A stretch of 24,703 nucleotides of DNA from a virus, in the IMG/VR virus record IMGVR_UViG_3300011113_000224, positions 1 to 24,703 of that record; one strand, given 5' to 3'. A program made the translations under genes and the position numbers. Below are positions 6,930-13,876 of the stretch, piece after piece (within the stretch, counting starts at the first letter, position 1; each line of letters starts with the position of its first letter). The notes below the pieces were generated by a model. That model was not told the origin of the DNA. It made no database searches and saw only the letters and a program-made list of their open reading frames with translations.

Positions 6930-7203
6930 AGAACACCGTAATTTTTGCAGCGGTGGGGAGCGTCACATGCATATCGGTGTTAAACAAGATGCCTTCACCG
7001 GGTATGGGCAGTCCGAACGCCACCAAGTTGGTAGAAATGTTGAATTGCAAGAGGATTGGACCGCTTGCGCCACCATCCCGAATGATCACATCGCCCGCCG
7101 TACCACCAGACAAGCACTGGTAGCCTTTCAAGCGGTTGCGCCCAGACACAATCGTGCCTGTCGCCTCCGCATGTGCGGCTTTAACGTCATACTGCATCGT
7201 CAT
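6922..7203 (-). CDS. Hypothetical small structural protein
   Basis: This 93-aa protein begins MTMQYDVKAAHAEATGTIVS, has a GG-rich middle (SGGTAGDVIIRDGGASGPIL) and a hydrophobic beta-like C-terminus ending KITVFYG. A good ribosome binding site (AGGAG, seven bases before ATG) sets the start. The pattern, with alternating hydrophobic residues and no charge clusters, fits a small beta-barrel or virion decoration protein. I do not recognise a named family. It is 12 bases after the 134-aa gene, second in the transcript segment that starts after the capsid terminator, and overlaps the following gene by eight bases. Confidence 0.7.
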   Translation of the reverse strand: MTMQYDVKAAHAEATGTIVSGRNRLKGYQCLSGGTAGDVIIRDGGASGPILLQFNISTNLVAFGLPIPGEGILFNTDMHVTLPTAAKITVFYG

Positions 7204-7215
7204 GATGCGCTCCTA

Positions 7216-7620
7216 TCAGGTCGTAGTTGCGCCGTTGAGTGCGACGATGTCCCAGCCTGCCGAGGTGTAAATCAACATTGCCGTATCGCCTGCGTTGGTA
7301 AACACGATGGTGGCGTAGCTACCAAGGCGAGTCGTGGGGGTCAGAATTGCCGAGCCGCCATCCACGGTGTGCGTAATGATTTTGATCTCACCGACAACAC
7401 CGTCAGCCAGCGTCAAGGCTTGCGACGGGCCAGTGGTGGTCAGCGAGGTAAAAGCATTGGTAACGTCAACTGCGCCAGCGCCAGACAGGTTCTGAGCGCC
7501 CAGCACAACATCAGTGCCAAAAGAAGAGTTGACCGTGACAGCGCCAGTGGTGCTGTTGGTGGTGATGGACTGGAAGCCGTTCTGCGAACGAACCGGGCCG
7601 TTGAAGGTGGTGTTTGCCAT
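7216..7620 (-). CDS. Hypothetical beta-rich structural protein
   Basis: This 134-aa protein begins MANTTFNGPVRSQNGFQSIT and is very rich in Thr, Ser, Gly and Ala with repeated hydrophobic-polar alternation (VDVTNAFTSLTTTGPSQALT, then AGDTAMLIYTSAGWDIVALN). It has no Cys. GAGGATCAAATG provides the ribosome binding site. Similar proteins beginning MANTTFxGPVRS occur, as I recall, beside capsid genes of uncultured phages without known function. It is the first gene after the capsid terminator and would be the first read from the candidate promoter at 7712-7740. A capsid-decorating or fibre role is a guess. Confidence 0.72.
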   Translation of the reverse strand: MANTTFNGPVRSQNGFQSITTNSTTGAVTVNSSFGTDVVLGAQNLSGAGAVDVTNAFTSLTTTGPSQALTLADGVVGEIKIITHTVDGGSAILTPTTRLGSYATIVFTNAGDTAMLIYTSAGWDIVALNGATTT

Positions 7621-7711
7621 TTGATCCTCACAAGCGAGTTAACTGTGGGCGCTCTGTCTGCTTGTCGTCAGCCGGGACTGTCAGAAACGCCGGGAACCCC
7701 GGAATGAAAGC

Positions 7712-7740
7712 AATATACACCAAAAGAAAAGGGGGCACAA
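7712..7740 (-). promoter_or_regulatory. Candidate promoter for the tail module
   Basis: On the minus strand TTGTGC (7740-7735), 17 bases, then TATATT (7717-7712) form a sigma70-like pair, with five of six matches in the -10 box and three of six in the -35 box. The -35 box lies inside the terminator hairpin, so transcription ending there could restart for the 134-aa gene 90 bases downstream. This is pattern matching only. Confidence 0.33.
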
Positions 7741-7752
7741 GGCCCCCTTTTC
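7721..7752 (-). terminator. Rho-independent terminator after the major capsid gene
   Basis: An 11-bp perfect stem, GAAAAGGGGGC pairing with GCCCCCTTTTC, has a five-base loop (CTTGT on the minus strand). Continuing leftward it is followed by TTTTCTTTTGG, the U-rich tail expected for termination of the leftward transcript. It lies eight bases after the stop of the capsid gene. On the plus strand the run after the stem is shorter, so the leftward direction is the natural reading. Confidence 0.85.
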
Positions 7753-7760
7753 ATGCTCAA

Positions 7761-8690
7761 TTAAGAGCCTTGCGAACCCCACATACCGAGGGGATCAGAC
7801 CAGCCGAACGAATAACGCTCGCGGGCCTTGTAGCGCACGTTGCCGGTGTCGAAGTCACCGTCCATCGAGTTAGCCAGAGGCATACGCTCGAAATGCTTCA
7901 TGCCGTTGGGAACGTCGGTGGTCAAATACCAGCCGTTCGGGTCGGTCAAGAAGTGGTTGACGGTGTAGCCTTCGGGGATGGCACCCATCTGCTTCAACGC
8001 GTTAATGTCGTTGTCAGCAGTCTGAACACGCAGCTCGGTGTCAAGCAGACGCTTGGCAACGAACATCAGTGCTGGGGGGATCACCATCTTGCGAGGCTTG
8101 GCAGCGATCAGCAGCCCGCGCTCATCGGTCCACGCAGCGATTTGAATCACGGCGTTTTCCAGAGCGGTCTCGTTCAGATCAACGCCCGTTGCTGGGCTGT
8201 TGAAGTTGACGCCGCCGCCAACGAGCGGGTGGCCAACACGAGTGCTGGAGCTGTTGTTGCCAAACAGAGTGACACCGTCACCGCCGAGATACGCGCCGTT
8301 GAAGCCGTTGTTGATGACGGCTGCAGCTTTGACCTGCTTGGTGTAGGCCATAGCGCGGGCCAGTGCTTTGGTGTAACGAGCAGACAGGCTGTCGTACAGG
8401 TTGTCCTCAACCGCCTCTTCGGTGATCGAGAAGCCCAGAGCAATGGTCTCGTGGGTGTAGCGAGCGGTGAACGCTTCCTGCGCGTTGTCGTAAGCGATGG
8501 CGGAGCCCTCGTTCTTGACAGGTGCAGCAGCGAAACCAGCCAGCTTGGTCTCTTCTTCAAAGCTACGCTCCGATTTCTCGGTCTCGTAGATTTCCTTGTG
8601 CTCTTCGCCGTAGCGGGCGTACTCCATGCCGAACAGGGCGTTCAAACCGGGGAGCAGCTCTTTGAGCAGTTGTGCGCGTGAAATAGCCAT
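7761..8690 (-). CDS. Major capsid protein (HK97-fold type)
   Basis: This 309-aa protein has a charged N-terminal helix (MAISRAQLLKELLPGLNALF), then the acidic E-loop-like region around residues 30-55 (EIYETEKSERSFEEETKLAG). The body contains TARYTHETIALGFSITEEAVEDN, LARAMAYTKQVKAAAVINNG and LFGNNSSSTRVGHPLVGG, and the C-terminal part has PNGWYLTTDVPNGMKHFERM and RYSFGWSDPLGMWGS. Together these match the major head subunit family with the HK97 fold, of usual length near 300 aa. A strong ribosome binding site (AAGGAG) precedes it and a strong terminator follows, consistent with very high expression. It would assemble around the scaffold-like protein at 9758-10720. Confidence 0.88.
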   Translation of the reverse strand: MAISRAQLLKELLPGLNALFGMEYARYGEEHKEIYETEKSERSFEEETKLAGFAAAPVKNEGSAIAYDNAQEAFTARYTHETIALGFSITEEAVEDNLYDSLSARYTKALARAMAYTKQVKAAAVINNGFNGAYLGGDGVTLFGNNSSSTRVGHPLVGGGVNFNSPATGVDLNETALENAVIQIAAWTDERGLLIAAKPRKMVIPPALMFVAKRLLDTELRVQTADNDINALKQMGAIPEGYTVNHFLTDPNGWYLTTDVPNGMKHFERMPLANSMDGDFDTGNVRYKARERYSFGWSDPLGMWGSQGS

Positions 8691-8706
8691 TTTTCAATAC
8701 TCCTTA

Positions 8707-9294
8707 TTACGCGACACCAAGGCCGGTATTGTAGGCATGGGAGCCCACGTTGAATTTCACCAGCACGTCAGTGAACTGATCGCCCACAGTCGAGGTGGTG
8801 CTCTCGACAAAACCAATAACCTTGAAGGCAATGGTTGCCGTAGGAGCCAGCGTGGTGCTGATAGCCGTGGTCGAGTTACCAGTCGAGGTCGAGCCGGTTT
8901 GAGCGGCAGCGAACACAACGTTGGCACCCAGAGCGGTTTGCCCCAACGAGCCATTGGCTTGCACTTGGAACACTGCGCGGTCATCGTCGATGACGTAAGC
9001 AATTGCGCCGGTAGTGCCGGTGGGGTAGTACTGAGCGTAGATCGTCTGACCCTGCGCGTTCACATAGGTGCAGCCGACGAAAACGCCGACAACGCCTGCA
9101 GGGAACGGGTCAGCATTAGAGCCAACATTGGTCACCAGAGTCAAAAGACCGCTGGTGTTAACCGCCACAACGGAACCGTTGTAGATGTTGGCAGACGCCG
9201 AGCTGATGGGGAACTGGCGGGTGCTGCCCGCGTAGGGCAGTCCGCCAAGCTCATTGACGGCCCGCAGGCCGTAAGGTGCTTGTACAGCAGACAT
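8707..9294 (-). CDS. Putative head decoration / structural protein
   Basis: This 195-aa protein begins MSAVQAPYGLRAVNELGGLP and is Thr/Ala/Val/Gly-rich, with beta-like alternation and an acidic turn AYVIDDDRAVFQVQANG near the middle. It ends KFNVGSHAYNTGLGVA. It has no Cys in the second half and no membrane helix. A gene of this size directly upstream of the capsid gene is often a capsid stabilising or decoration protein, and the PxGLRxVxxLGG start is one I associate with such phage proteins, unverified. AAGGAG seven bases before ATG gives a strong start. It lies 16 bases before the capsid gene and is probably expressed at a similar level. Confidence 0.7.
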   Translation of the reverse strand: MSAVQAPYGLRAVNELGGLPYAGSTRQFPISSASANIYNGSVVAVNTSGLLTLVTNVGSNADPFPAGVVGVFVGCTYVNAQGQTIYAQYYPTGTTGAIAYVIDDDRAVFQVQANGSLGQTALGANVVFAAAQTGSTSTGNSTTAISTTLAPTATIAFKVIGFVESTTSTVGDQFTDVLVKFNVGSHAYNTGLGVA

Positions 9295-9306
9295 AAAAAC
9301 TCCTTG

Positions 9307-9765
9307 TTACTTTGAACCAGAACCAAACCCGGCACCCCGTGTCGTGGAGGATTTCTTCTCCGAGAACAGCGGCATACGCGGGTCATTGTTACGCAAAAAG
9401 TGGTTATCCACTGAGTCCATCTGTCCCTGAGCTTGACGGTTGTAGTACTCCTGACGGGCGCGGAAACGCTCGGTCGGCATTTTGCAAAGCATCAAGCCGC
9501 CAATTTCCACGTTGCCAGTTTTCTCATTACCCACAAGCATCAGCTCTGGATGGTCTGTTGCCTTGACCGGCTCCCAACCTTCCCGCATCTTCTGAGATAC
9601 GTTGGTGGGATTTGCCTGCCCGAGGATATGAGTACCAACCCAATGGTAAACCCACCCCGGCTCAGGTGTTGGATCAGGCAAGTTGCTCGGCGGTGTATAC
9701 ACAGCGCGAGCGGATTTATCGCGTGACTTCAGGTCACGGGCGGTGCGATCTTGAGCTTCAACCAT
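9307..9765 (-). CDS. Hypothetical head-module protein
   Basis: This 152-aa protein starts with a charged region (MVEAQDRTARDLKSRDKSAR), then PDPTPEPGWVYHWVGTHILG, REGWEPVKATDHPELMLVGN and GLMLCKMPTERFRARQEYYN. The C-terminus is flexible and basic (SEKKSSTTRGAGFGSGSK). I know a similar pattern (YxWVRxxxxG...REGWEPV...GGLxLxKxPxExxxxRxxYY) from uncharacterised proteins between scaffold and capsid genes in uncultured phages. The function is unknown; assembly co-factor or minor head component is possible. The ATG overlaps the stop of the scaffold-like gene by eight bases, which suggests balanced synthesis of the two. Confidence 0.72.
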   Translation of the reverse strand: MVEAQDRTARDLKSRDKSARAVYTPPSNLPDPTPEPGWVYHWVGTHILGQANPTNVSQKMREGWEPVKATDHPELMLVGNEKTGNVEIGGLMLCKMPTERFRARQEYYNRQAQGQMDSVDNHFLRNNDPRMPLFSEKKSSTTRGAGFGSGSK

Positions 9766-10720
9766 TTTGGGCCTCCAGTTTCAAAACTTCCTGTGCATAC
9801 TTTTGCGGATCGAGATTGAACTTCTTAACCAACGCAGCTTGCGTAGGCGTAAGCGCAACCTTTCTCGGGCCGGTCGAACGACTAGCCGGAGCCACAACAG
9901 ATGCAGGTTTTCTCGCCGGTGCCGTGGAAGAACCTTGCGACCGTTGTTTTTCTTCCGCGCCCCCAAAAAGCTCTGGGAACTTGGAATGTACGCGAGCATC
10001 TATTTGCTCGAAATATTCATCCGTTCGCGGGTCATACCCGTTTGCAACTAGCTTTTGATGCAGCCCTAGTGCGTAGCTGGTAATTTCCTCAAACCCGTCG
10101 GAGCCGAACCACTGGTTTTTTGCCTGCCAGCGCAGTGTTTTCTCGTCGGCGCGTACCGTTTCAGGTTGCGGTTGTTGCCTTTGTACATCTTCTTGCGGCG
10201 GTTGTAAAGTGGGTGGGCGCATATTTTTTGCGCTTTGAGATTCCCACTTGGCTTCAGCCAATGCTTCTTGGGCAGCAATAATCGCGTCGGTATCAAACGC
10301 TTCCTGCGCCGCTTTAAGGTCTCGCCGGGCTTTCTCCAACTTGGCCTCTGCCGCTTGTTGCGCCATCGAGACATACTGCTGGGTGCCGTTGTGCACATAT
10401 TGCTTGAGTCGATTATTTTCGTCGACCATAGCCTGCGCCAACCGCTCAAGCTCCGCTTTCTCCCGCGCCAGTGCTTCTTTGGCACGGCGCTCATCGTGAC
10501 GGGCGTGGGTCAGCTCTTTGAGACGTTTTTTAACGCCGTCTGTATAGGTATCCAGTTCGTCGTCAGTTGGGTCCGCTACCTCCCGCTCAAGGGGCCTGCG
10601 GCCTCTATCGCGCTCGGGGGTATCGTCAACAATCTCAATTTCGACCTCGTTTTCTGTGGACGTAATCTCAATCTTGGAGTCGTCTTCTTTTTCGTCTGGA
10701 AACTTAAATTCGTTGGCCAT
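9758..10720 (-). CDS. Putative capsid scaffolding protein
   Basis: This 320-aa protein is highly charged. Residues 1-45 are acidic (with ENEVEIEIVDDTPERDRGRR). Residues about 55-165 are a long predicted coiled coil (RRAKEALAREKAELERLAQA, then AEAKLEKARRDLKAAQEAFD). A Gln/Pro linker follows (about 170-190), then a folded-looking segment near 195-250 (WFGSDGFEEITSYALGLHQK), another flexible linker, and a helical basic C-terminus (TPTQAALVKKFNLDPQKYAQ). This design and its place just upstream of the capsid genes fit a scaffolding protein, whose C-terminal helix usually contacts the capsid. AAGGAG precedes the ATG. No protease motif is visible. Confidence 0.72.
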   Translation of the reverse strand: MANEFKFPDEKEDDSKIEITSTENEVEIEIVDDTPERDRGRRPLEREVADPTDDELDTYTDGVKKRLKELTHARHDERRAKEALAREKAELERLAQAMVDENNRLKQYVHNGTQQYVSMAQQAAEAKLEKARRDLKAAQEAFDTDAIIAAQEALAEAKWESQSAKNMRPPTLQPPQEDVQRQQPQPETVRADEKTLRWQAKNQWFGSDGFEEITSYALGLHQKLVANGYDPRTDEYFEQIDARVHSKFPELFGGAEEKQRSQGSSTAPARKPASVVAPASRSTGPRKVALTPTQAALVKKFNLDPQKYAQEVLKLEAQNG

Positions 10721-10729
10721 GATTGCTCC

Positions 10730-11164
10730 TTAGGCGCGGGTAACACCGCGAGGGTCTTGCACCACTGCATCCACCTGATCGTCGTTGATCAGACGAAACT
10801 CTTTGCCAAAAATCTTGAACCGCGTACCGGAATAAGTACGCACCAAGATGAAATCGCCCTTTTTGCACCAAGCGCCGTTGGGGAACTTAGATTGGTCTTT
10901 GTATGCATCAGGGCCAATATCCAAGACGAACAGCACGGTGGTTGCGTGTTCTTCCTGTTTGAGTAAAGACGTGGGTTTAACCAAGTCTAGGTCCGTACCA
11001 TCGAGTTTTTCAGATACATCTGGCACGATACACAGCAGTTTCCAGCCGGTCGGACGGGGCAAACTCGTTGCCTTTTCCTCTGGCGCGGCCTCGGGTGCAG
11101 GCGCGTGTTTTGGCTGGATGGTGGGCGGCAAACTAATGCCGGGGGGCAAGAGGATTTCACTCAT
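10730..11164 (-). CDS. Phage GroES-like co-chaperonin
   Basis: This 144-aa protein has a Pro/Ala-rich N-terminal extension (residues 1-38), then a GroES-like core: PTGWKLLCIVPDV (38-50), a flexible segment (about 52-75) where the GroEL-binding mobile loop should be, VLFVLDIGPDAYKD (77-90), KKGDFILVRTYSGTRFKIFG (101-120) and EFRLINDDQVDAVVQDP (122-138). The order and spacing follow Cpn10 proteins, which cap the GroEL folding chamber. T4 gp31 is the known phage example and is needed to fold its capsid protein. The start at 11164 overlaps the 64-aa gene by eight bases (the upstream TTG is not used). Its position between portal and scaffold genes fits a capsid-folding role. Confidence 0.78.
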   Translation of the reverse strand: MSEILLPPGISLPPTIQPKHAPAPEAAPEEKATSLPRPTGWKLLCIVPDVSEKLDGTDLDLVKPTSLLKQEEHATTVLFVLDIGPDAYKDQSKFPNGAWCKKGDFILVRTYSGTRFKIFGKEFRLINDDQVDAVVQDPRGVTRA

Positions 11165-11351
11165 CGGATTCTTCAACTTTCTTTGCAAGGTCAAGGAGGT
11201 GACGCTCTGCGGTGGCTAGACCTTGAATAACACCACAGAGTTTTTGGTACTCGTCAAAACTGCGACATGCTCCGCCTGCCAAGTCATCGGCGTAGTTGTT
11301 CATGTCGGTGCGTAACTTCTCGCGCAGTACGCGTGCGAAATCTTGGATCAT
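11157..11351 (-). CDS. Small helical protein of unknown function
   Basis: This 64-aa protein begins MIQDFARVLREKLRTDMNNY, has CRSFDEYQKLCG in the middle and a charged C-terminal helix (AERHLLDLAKKVEESDE). It appears all-alpha, with two Cys and no membrane segment. The ATG overlaps the stop of the portal gene as ATGA, so it is probably coupled to portal translation. Small helical proteins at this place occur in other phages with a similar gene order, but I know of no assigned role. A portal- or scaffold-interacting factor is only a positional guess. Confidence 0.68.
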   Translation of the reverse strand: MIQDFARVLREKLRTDMNNYADDLAGGACRSFDEYQKLCGVIQGLATAERHLLDLAKKVEESDE

Positions 11352-13867
11352 TTAGTTGGTTTCTCCTTTTGTTGTTGCTGCATACGCTGCTGCGCCCGTT
11401 GCGCGGCAATTTGATCTCTGCTCTTGGCAATATCGACACCCATTCGAGCGCCATCACGTTGCTGCTCGGCAGCAAGCCGCTCAGTGTCGTAGCGCATCTT
11501 GGCCGCAACTTTCGTACCCTCAAGCTGCATACGGGTGGTAAGTTCTTCGCGTTTAAGCGCCAACTCATCCGCTTTGGCAGCAGCCTCAATGGCCATCTGT
11601 TTTTCTTTTAGCTGGGCTTCCTGCATCTTGATCTGCACCTCTTGGGCGCGAATCTGAAGCTCTTGCTGCTGCATTTGAACAAGCGGGTCTTGCGCCTGCT
11701 GCTGGGCTTGCTGCTGCGCGGCTTGTTGCTGACTTTGCTGGAGCACCTGCTGCGCAGCCTCGGCCATCATGGCGCTGAGCTGCAGCTCGATCTGCGGCGG
11801 AAGCTTTTCGTCCTGCGGCGGCAGAGGCATACCCAGTCTCTGCTCGATCTTTTGACGATAGGCAAACCCAACGTGCTCTGCAATGTGCGCTGTCATTGCT
11901 GCCTGAATCTGCGGCGCTCTAGGGTTCTGGCCCACGAGCTGCATGATGATTGGGTCTTGCATCGCCGAGGTATGCACCTTGATATGGGACTCATGATCTT
12001 GGTACTGGAACGCCTTGAGCGGCTCCCCCTTGAGCGCAGCCATGTTCTCCGAGACCGGGTCTTTGGGTTTCTGGTCGTCCTCCAGCGGCACCAGCTCAGC
12101 GGCATTCTTTATGCCCAGCACCTCCAGCATCCCCCTGTGCAGCTTGGGCAGGTCGTAAATGTCCGGTGCCATCTGCGCCATCTGTATCACGGCTTGGTAC
12201 TGGACAACGCGCTGGCTCATGGTGGCCGCGTTGGGATCGCTGACCGGGATGATTTCTACGTGGCTGTAGTCTTCCTTCTTGGCCTTGCGTGGCGCGTCGA
12301 CCGGGTCGTAGTCGTAGTCCTCGTCCGTGTAGTCGCGGATCAGCCCTGCCAGGAGTTTTAACTCTTGTTTGAACGAGAAGTGCAGGCGGGCAGAGACTGC
12401 CGTCATGACCTTAAGCTGCCGCTCCAGCAAGGCCAGCGTTGTGCCCACGGGTGCCTGCGCCGACATGTCGCTGACCTTCATATCCGCCGTTGCGGCAAAC
12501 CTGCGGCCCTCCTCGACAATCTTGTCCATAAGCGCGGCCAAGACGGAGCTGGGCTCTTTGTACGGCAGGGGCAAGATGTTGTCGCGCAACGCTCCGGAGC
12601 CGATATCTACATCCCTAAACTCGCCCGGAGCGATGGGGGTGTCATCGCCTTTGATCCGCAAACCACGGGTTTTGAGCCCACCGGGCAGGTTCGACAGCGT
12701 CCCGGCGTCCACCAACTGGCGCATGATGCTCGTTGCGCTCTTGGCGTAGCCACCAATCAGGTGAAACAGCCCAAACCCGTACGCCCCGAAGCCCGGAATG
12801 TACTGGTAATGCACAAAATGCTGTCTTTTTAGGCACAGTTTGTCGTCTTGCGCCCAATTTCTGCGGATGGCCAGCACGTCGTTGCTGCCTTTTAGCACCG
12901 TCATCACGTACGGCAGCGTGATTTCAAGCGGACGCCCATCCTCGTCGACCTGTGTGTGCTCGTCGCCCTTAATTACAAGGTCAACATGGCTTTCGTATAG
13001 GGTGTAGCGGTCGTCATTGAGGTCGGAAAAGCCCGTTTCCTTGTCCTTGGCCTGCTGAATGTCGGTCTTGCTCTTGTCTGGGTCTGGCAGCTCGATGTCG
13101 CGGTAGAACCCAGCTTGCTGCAGCTTGATGATCTCGCTCTTGGTCTTGCGCAGGACGTGCGTTACCCGGTAGCAGGTGTCCAGATCAGTCGTCCCGTAAG
13201 GCAATATGATGTCCTCGGCGGGCACAAACATGCTGACCTGACGCCCGAGGTTGGGGTCGTAGTAGACTTTCTTGAACGCCGAGCCCGTTGCCGGGAGGCT
13301 CCACAGCATCCGCTCGTGTTCTGGCCGGAACTCGCGCATGACCTCGGTCAGCTCGTAGTTCATGTCGTCCTGCACCCGATCTGCAGCCTCATTTTTCTCT
13401 GGCGTCTGCTGGCCAAGAATCTTGGTCTTTACGGGGCCCTGTGCTGGAAAGGTTTCTGTAATAGATTCACTTTGGAAGCGCACAACCGCCTCCGTGATCA
13501 TCGGGTGAAACACCCCACACGCGCCGTCCCACGGCTCAGTTCTTTCTTCATATTGCAACCCAAGCAGTTTCAATCCTTGCACGTAGGACTTCTCCCACTC
13601 TGTGCGTGAGCCAAGGTCGTTTTTAATATTCTCAGACAGCTCGCCCGCCAGCGTGGCCAGCTCCCCCTCGTCAAGCTCCTCGGCAAGATTGACTCCAAAC
13701 GAGTCCTCGTCCTCCTCGCCCGGGCGTATGGACAGCTCCATGTCCCCCGCGTTGATGTTGACCTCCTCCGGGTCAATGATCTCAATCTCGATGGGCTCCT
13801 CGTTTTGTGCAAGCTCCTCGATGCCGGTGGGGGCGCTATAAAGCGCCTTGTCGATGTTTGTGGCCAT
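11348..13867 (-). CDS. Portal protein (long, P22-like type)
   Basis: This 839-aa protein has an acidic N-terminus (about 1-75), then a portal core with WEKSYVQGLKLLGLQYEERT, EPWDGACGVFHPMITEAVVR and FQSESITETFPAQGPVK, followed by SLPATGSAFKKVYYDPNLGR. These are typical of long portals in short-tailed phages. Past about residue 695 it is a Gln/Ala-rich helical region (AQQVLQQSQQQAAQQQAQQQ onward), expected to form an extended barrel inside the capsid. Twelve copies should form the DNA channel, contacting the terminase outside and gp4-like and adaptor proteins on the tail side. The ribosome binding site is AAGGACACAAAATG. It lies nine bases after the terminase gene. Confidence 0.88.
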   Translation of the reverse strand: MATNIDKALYSAPTGIEELAQNEEPIEIEIIDPEEVNINAGDMELSIRPGEEDEDSFGVNLAEELDEGELATLAGELSENIKNDLGSRTEWEKSYVQGLKLLGLQYEERTEPWDGACGVFHPMITEAVVRFQSESITETFPAQGPVKTKILGQQTPEKNEAADRVQDDMNYELTEVMREFRPEHERMLWSLPATGSAFKKVYYDPNLGRQVSMFVPAEDIILPYGTTDLDTCYRVTHVLRKTKSEIIKLQQAGFYRDIELPDPDKSKTDIQQAKDKETGFSDLNDDRYTLYESHVDLVIKGDEHTQVDEDGRPLEITLPYVMTVLKGSNDVLAIRRNWAQDDKLCLKRQHFVHYQYIPGFGAYGFGLFHLIGGYAKSATSIMRQLVDAGTLSNLPGGLKTRGLRIKGDDTPIAPGEFRDVDIGSGALRDNILPLPYKEPSSVLAALMDKIVEEGRRFAATADMKVSDMSAQAPVGTTLALLERQLKVMTAVSARLHFSFKQELKLLAGLIRDYTDEDYDYDPVDAPRKAKKEDYSHVEIIPVSDPNAATMSQRVVQYQAVIQMAQMAPDIYDLPKLHRGMLEVLGIKNAAELVPLEDDQKPKDPVSENMAALKGEPLKAFQYQDHESHIKVHTSAMQDPIIMQLVGQNPRAPQIQAAMTAHIAEHVGFAYRQKIEQRLGMPLPPQDEKLPPQIELQLSAMMAEAAQQVLQQSQQQAAQQQAQQQAQDPLVQMQQQELQIRAQEVQIKMQEAQLKEKQMAIEAAAKADELALKREELTTRMQLEGTKVAAKMRYDTERLAAEQQRDGARMGVDIAKSRDQIAAQRAQQRMQQQQKEKPTK

Positions 13868-13876
13868 TTTGTGTCC

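Noticed and set aside
6865-7707. Plus-strand open frame of 280 codons opposite three small late genes
   Set aside because: The minus-strand genes there have ribosome binding sites and coupled overlaps; the plus frame has none and looks like a codon-bias shadow.
7614-8681. Long plus-strand open frame of 355 codons opposite the capsid gene
   Set aside because: It lies antisense to a clearly recognised capsid gene, crosses the terminator, has low-complexity Arg/His/Val composition and no ribosome binding site.
11642-12361. Plus-strand Leu-rich open frame inside the portal gene
   Set aside because: Leu/His/Arg-rich translation is the mirror of Gln-rich portal codons; no start site support.
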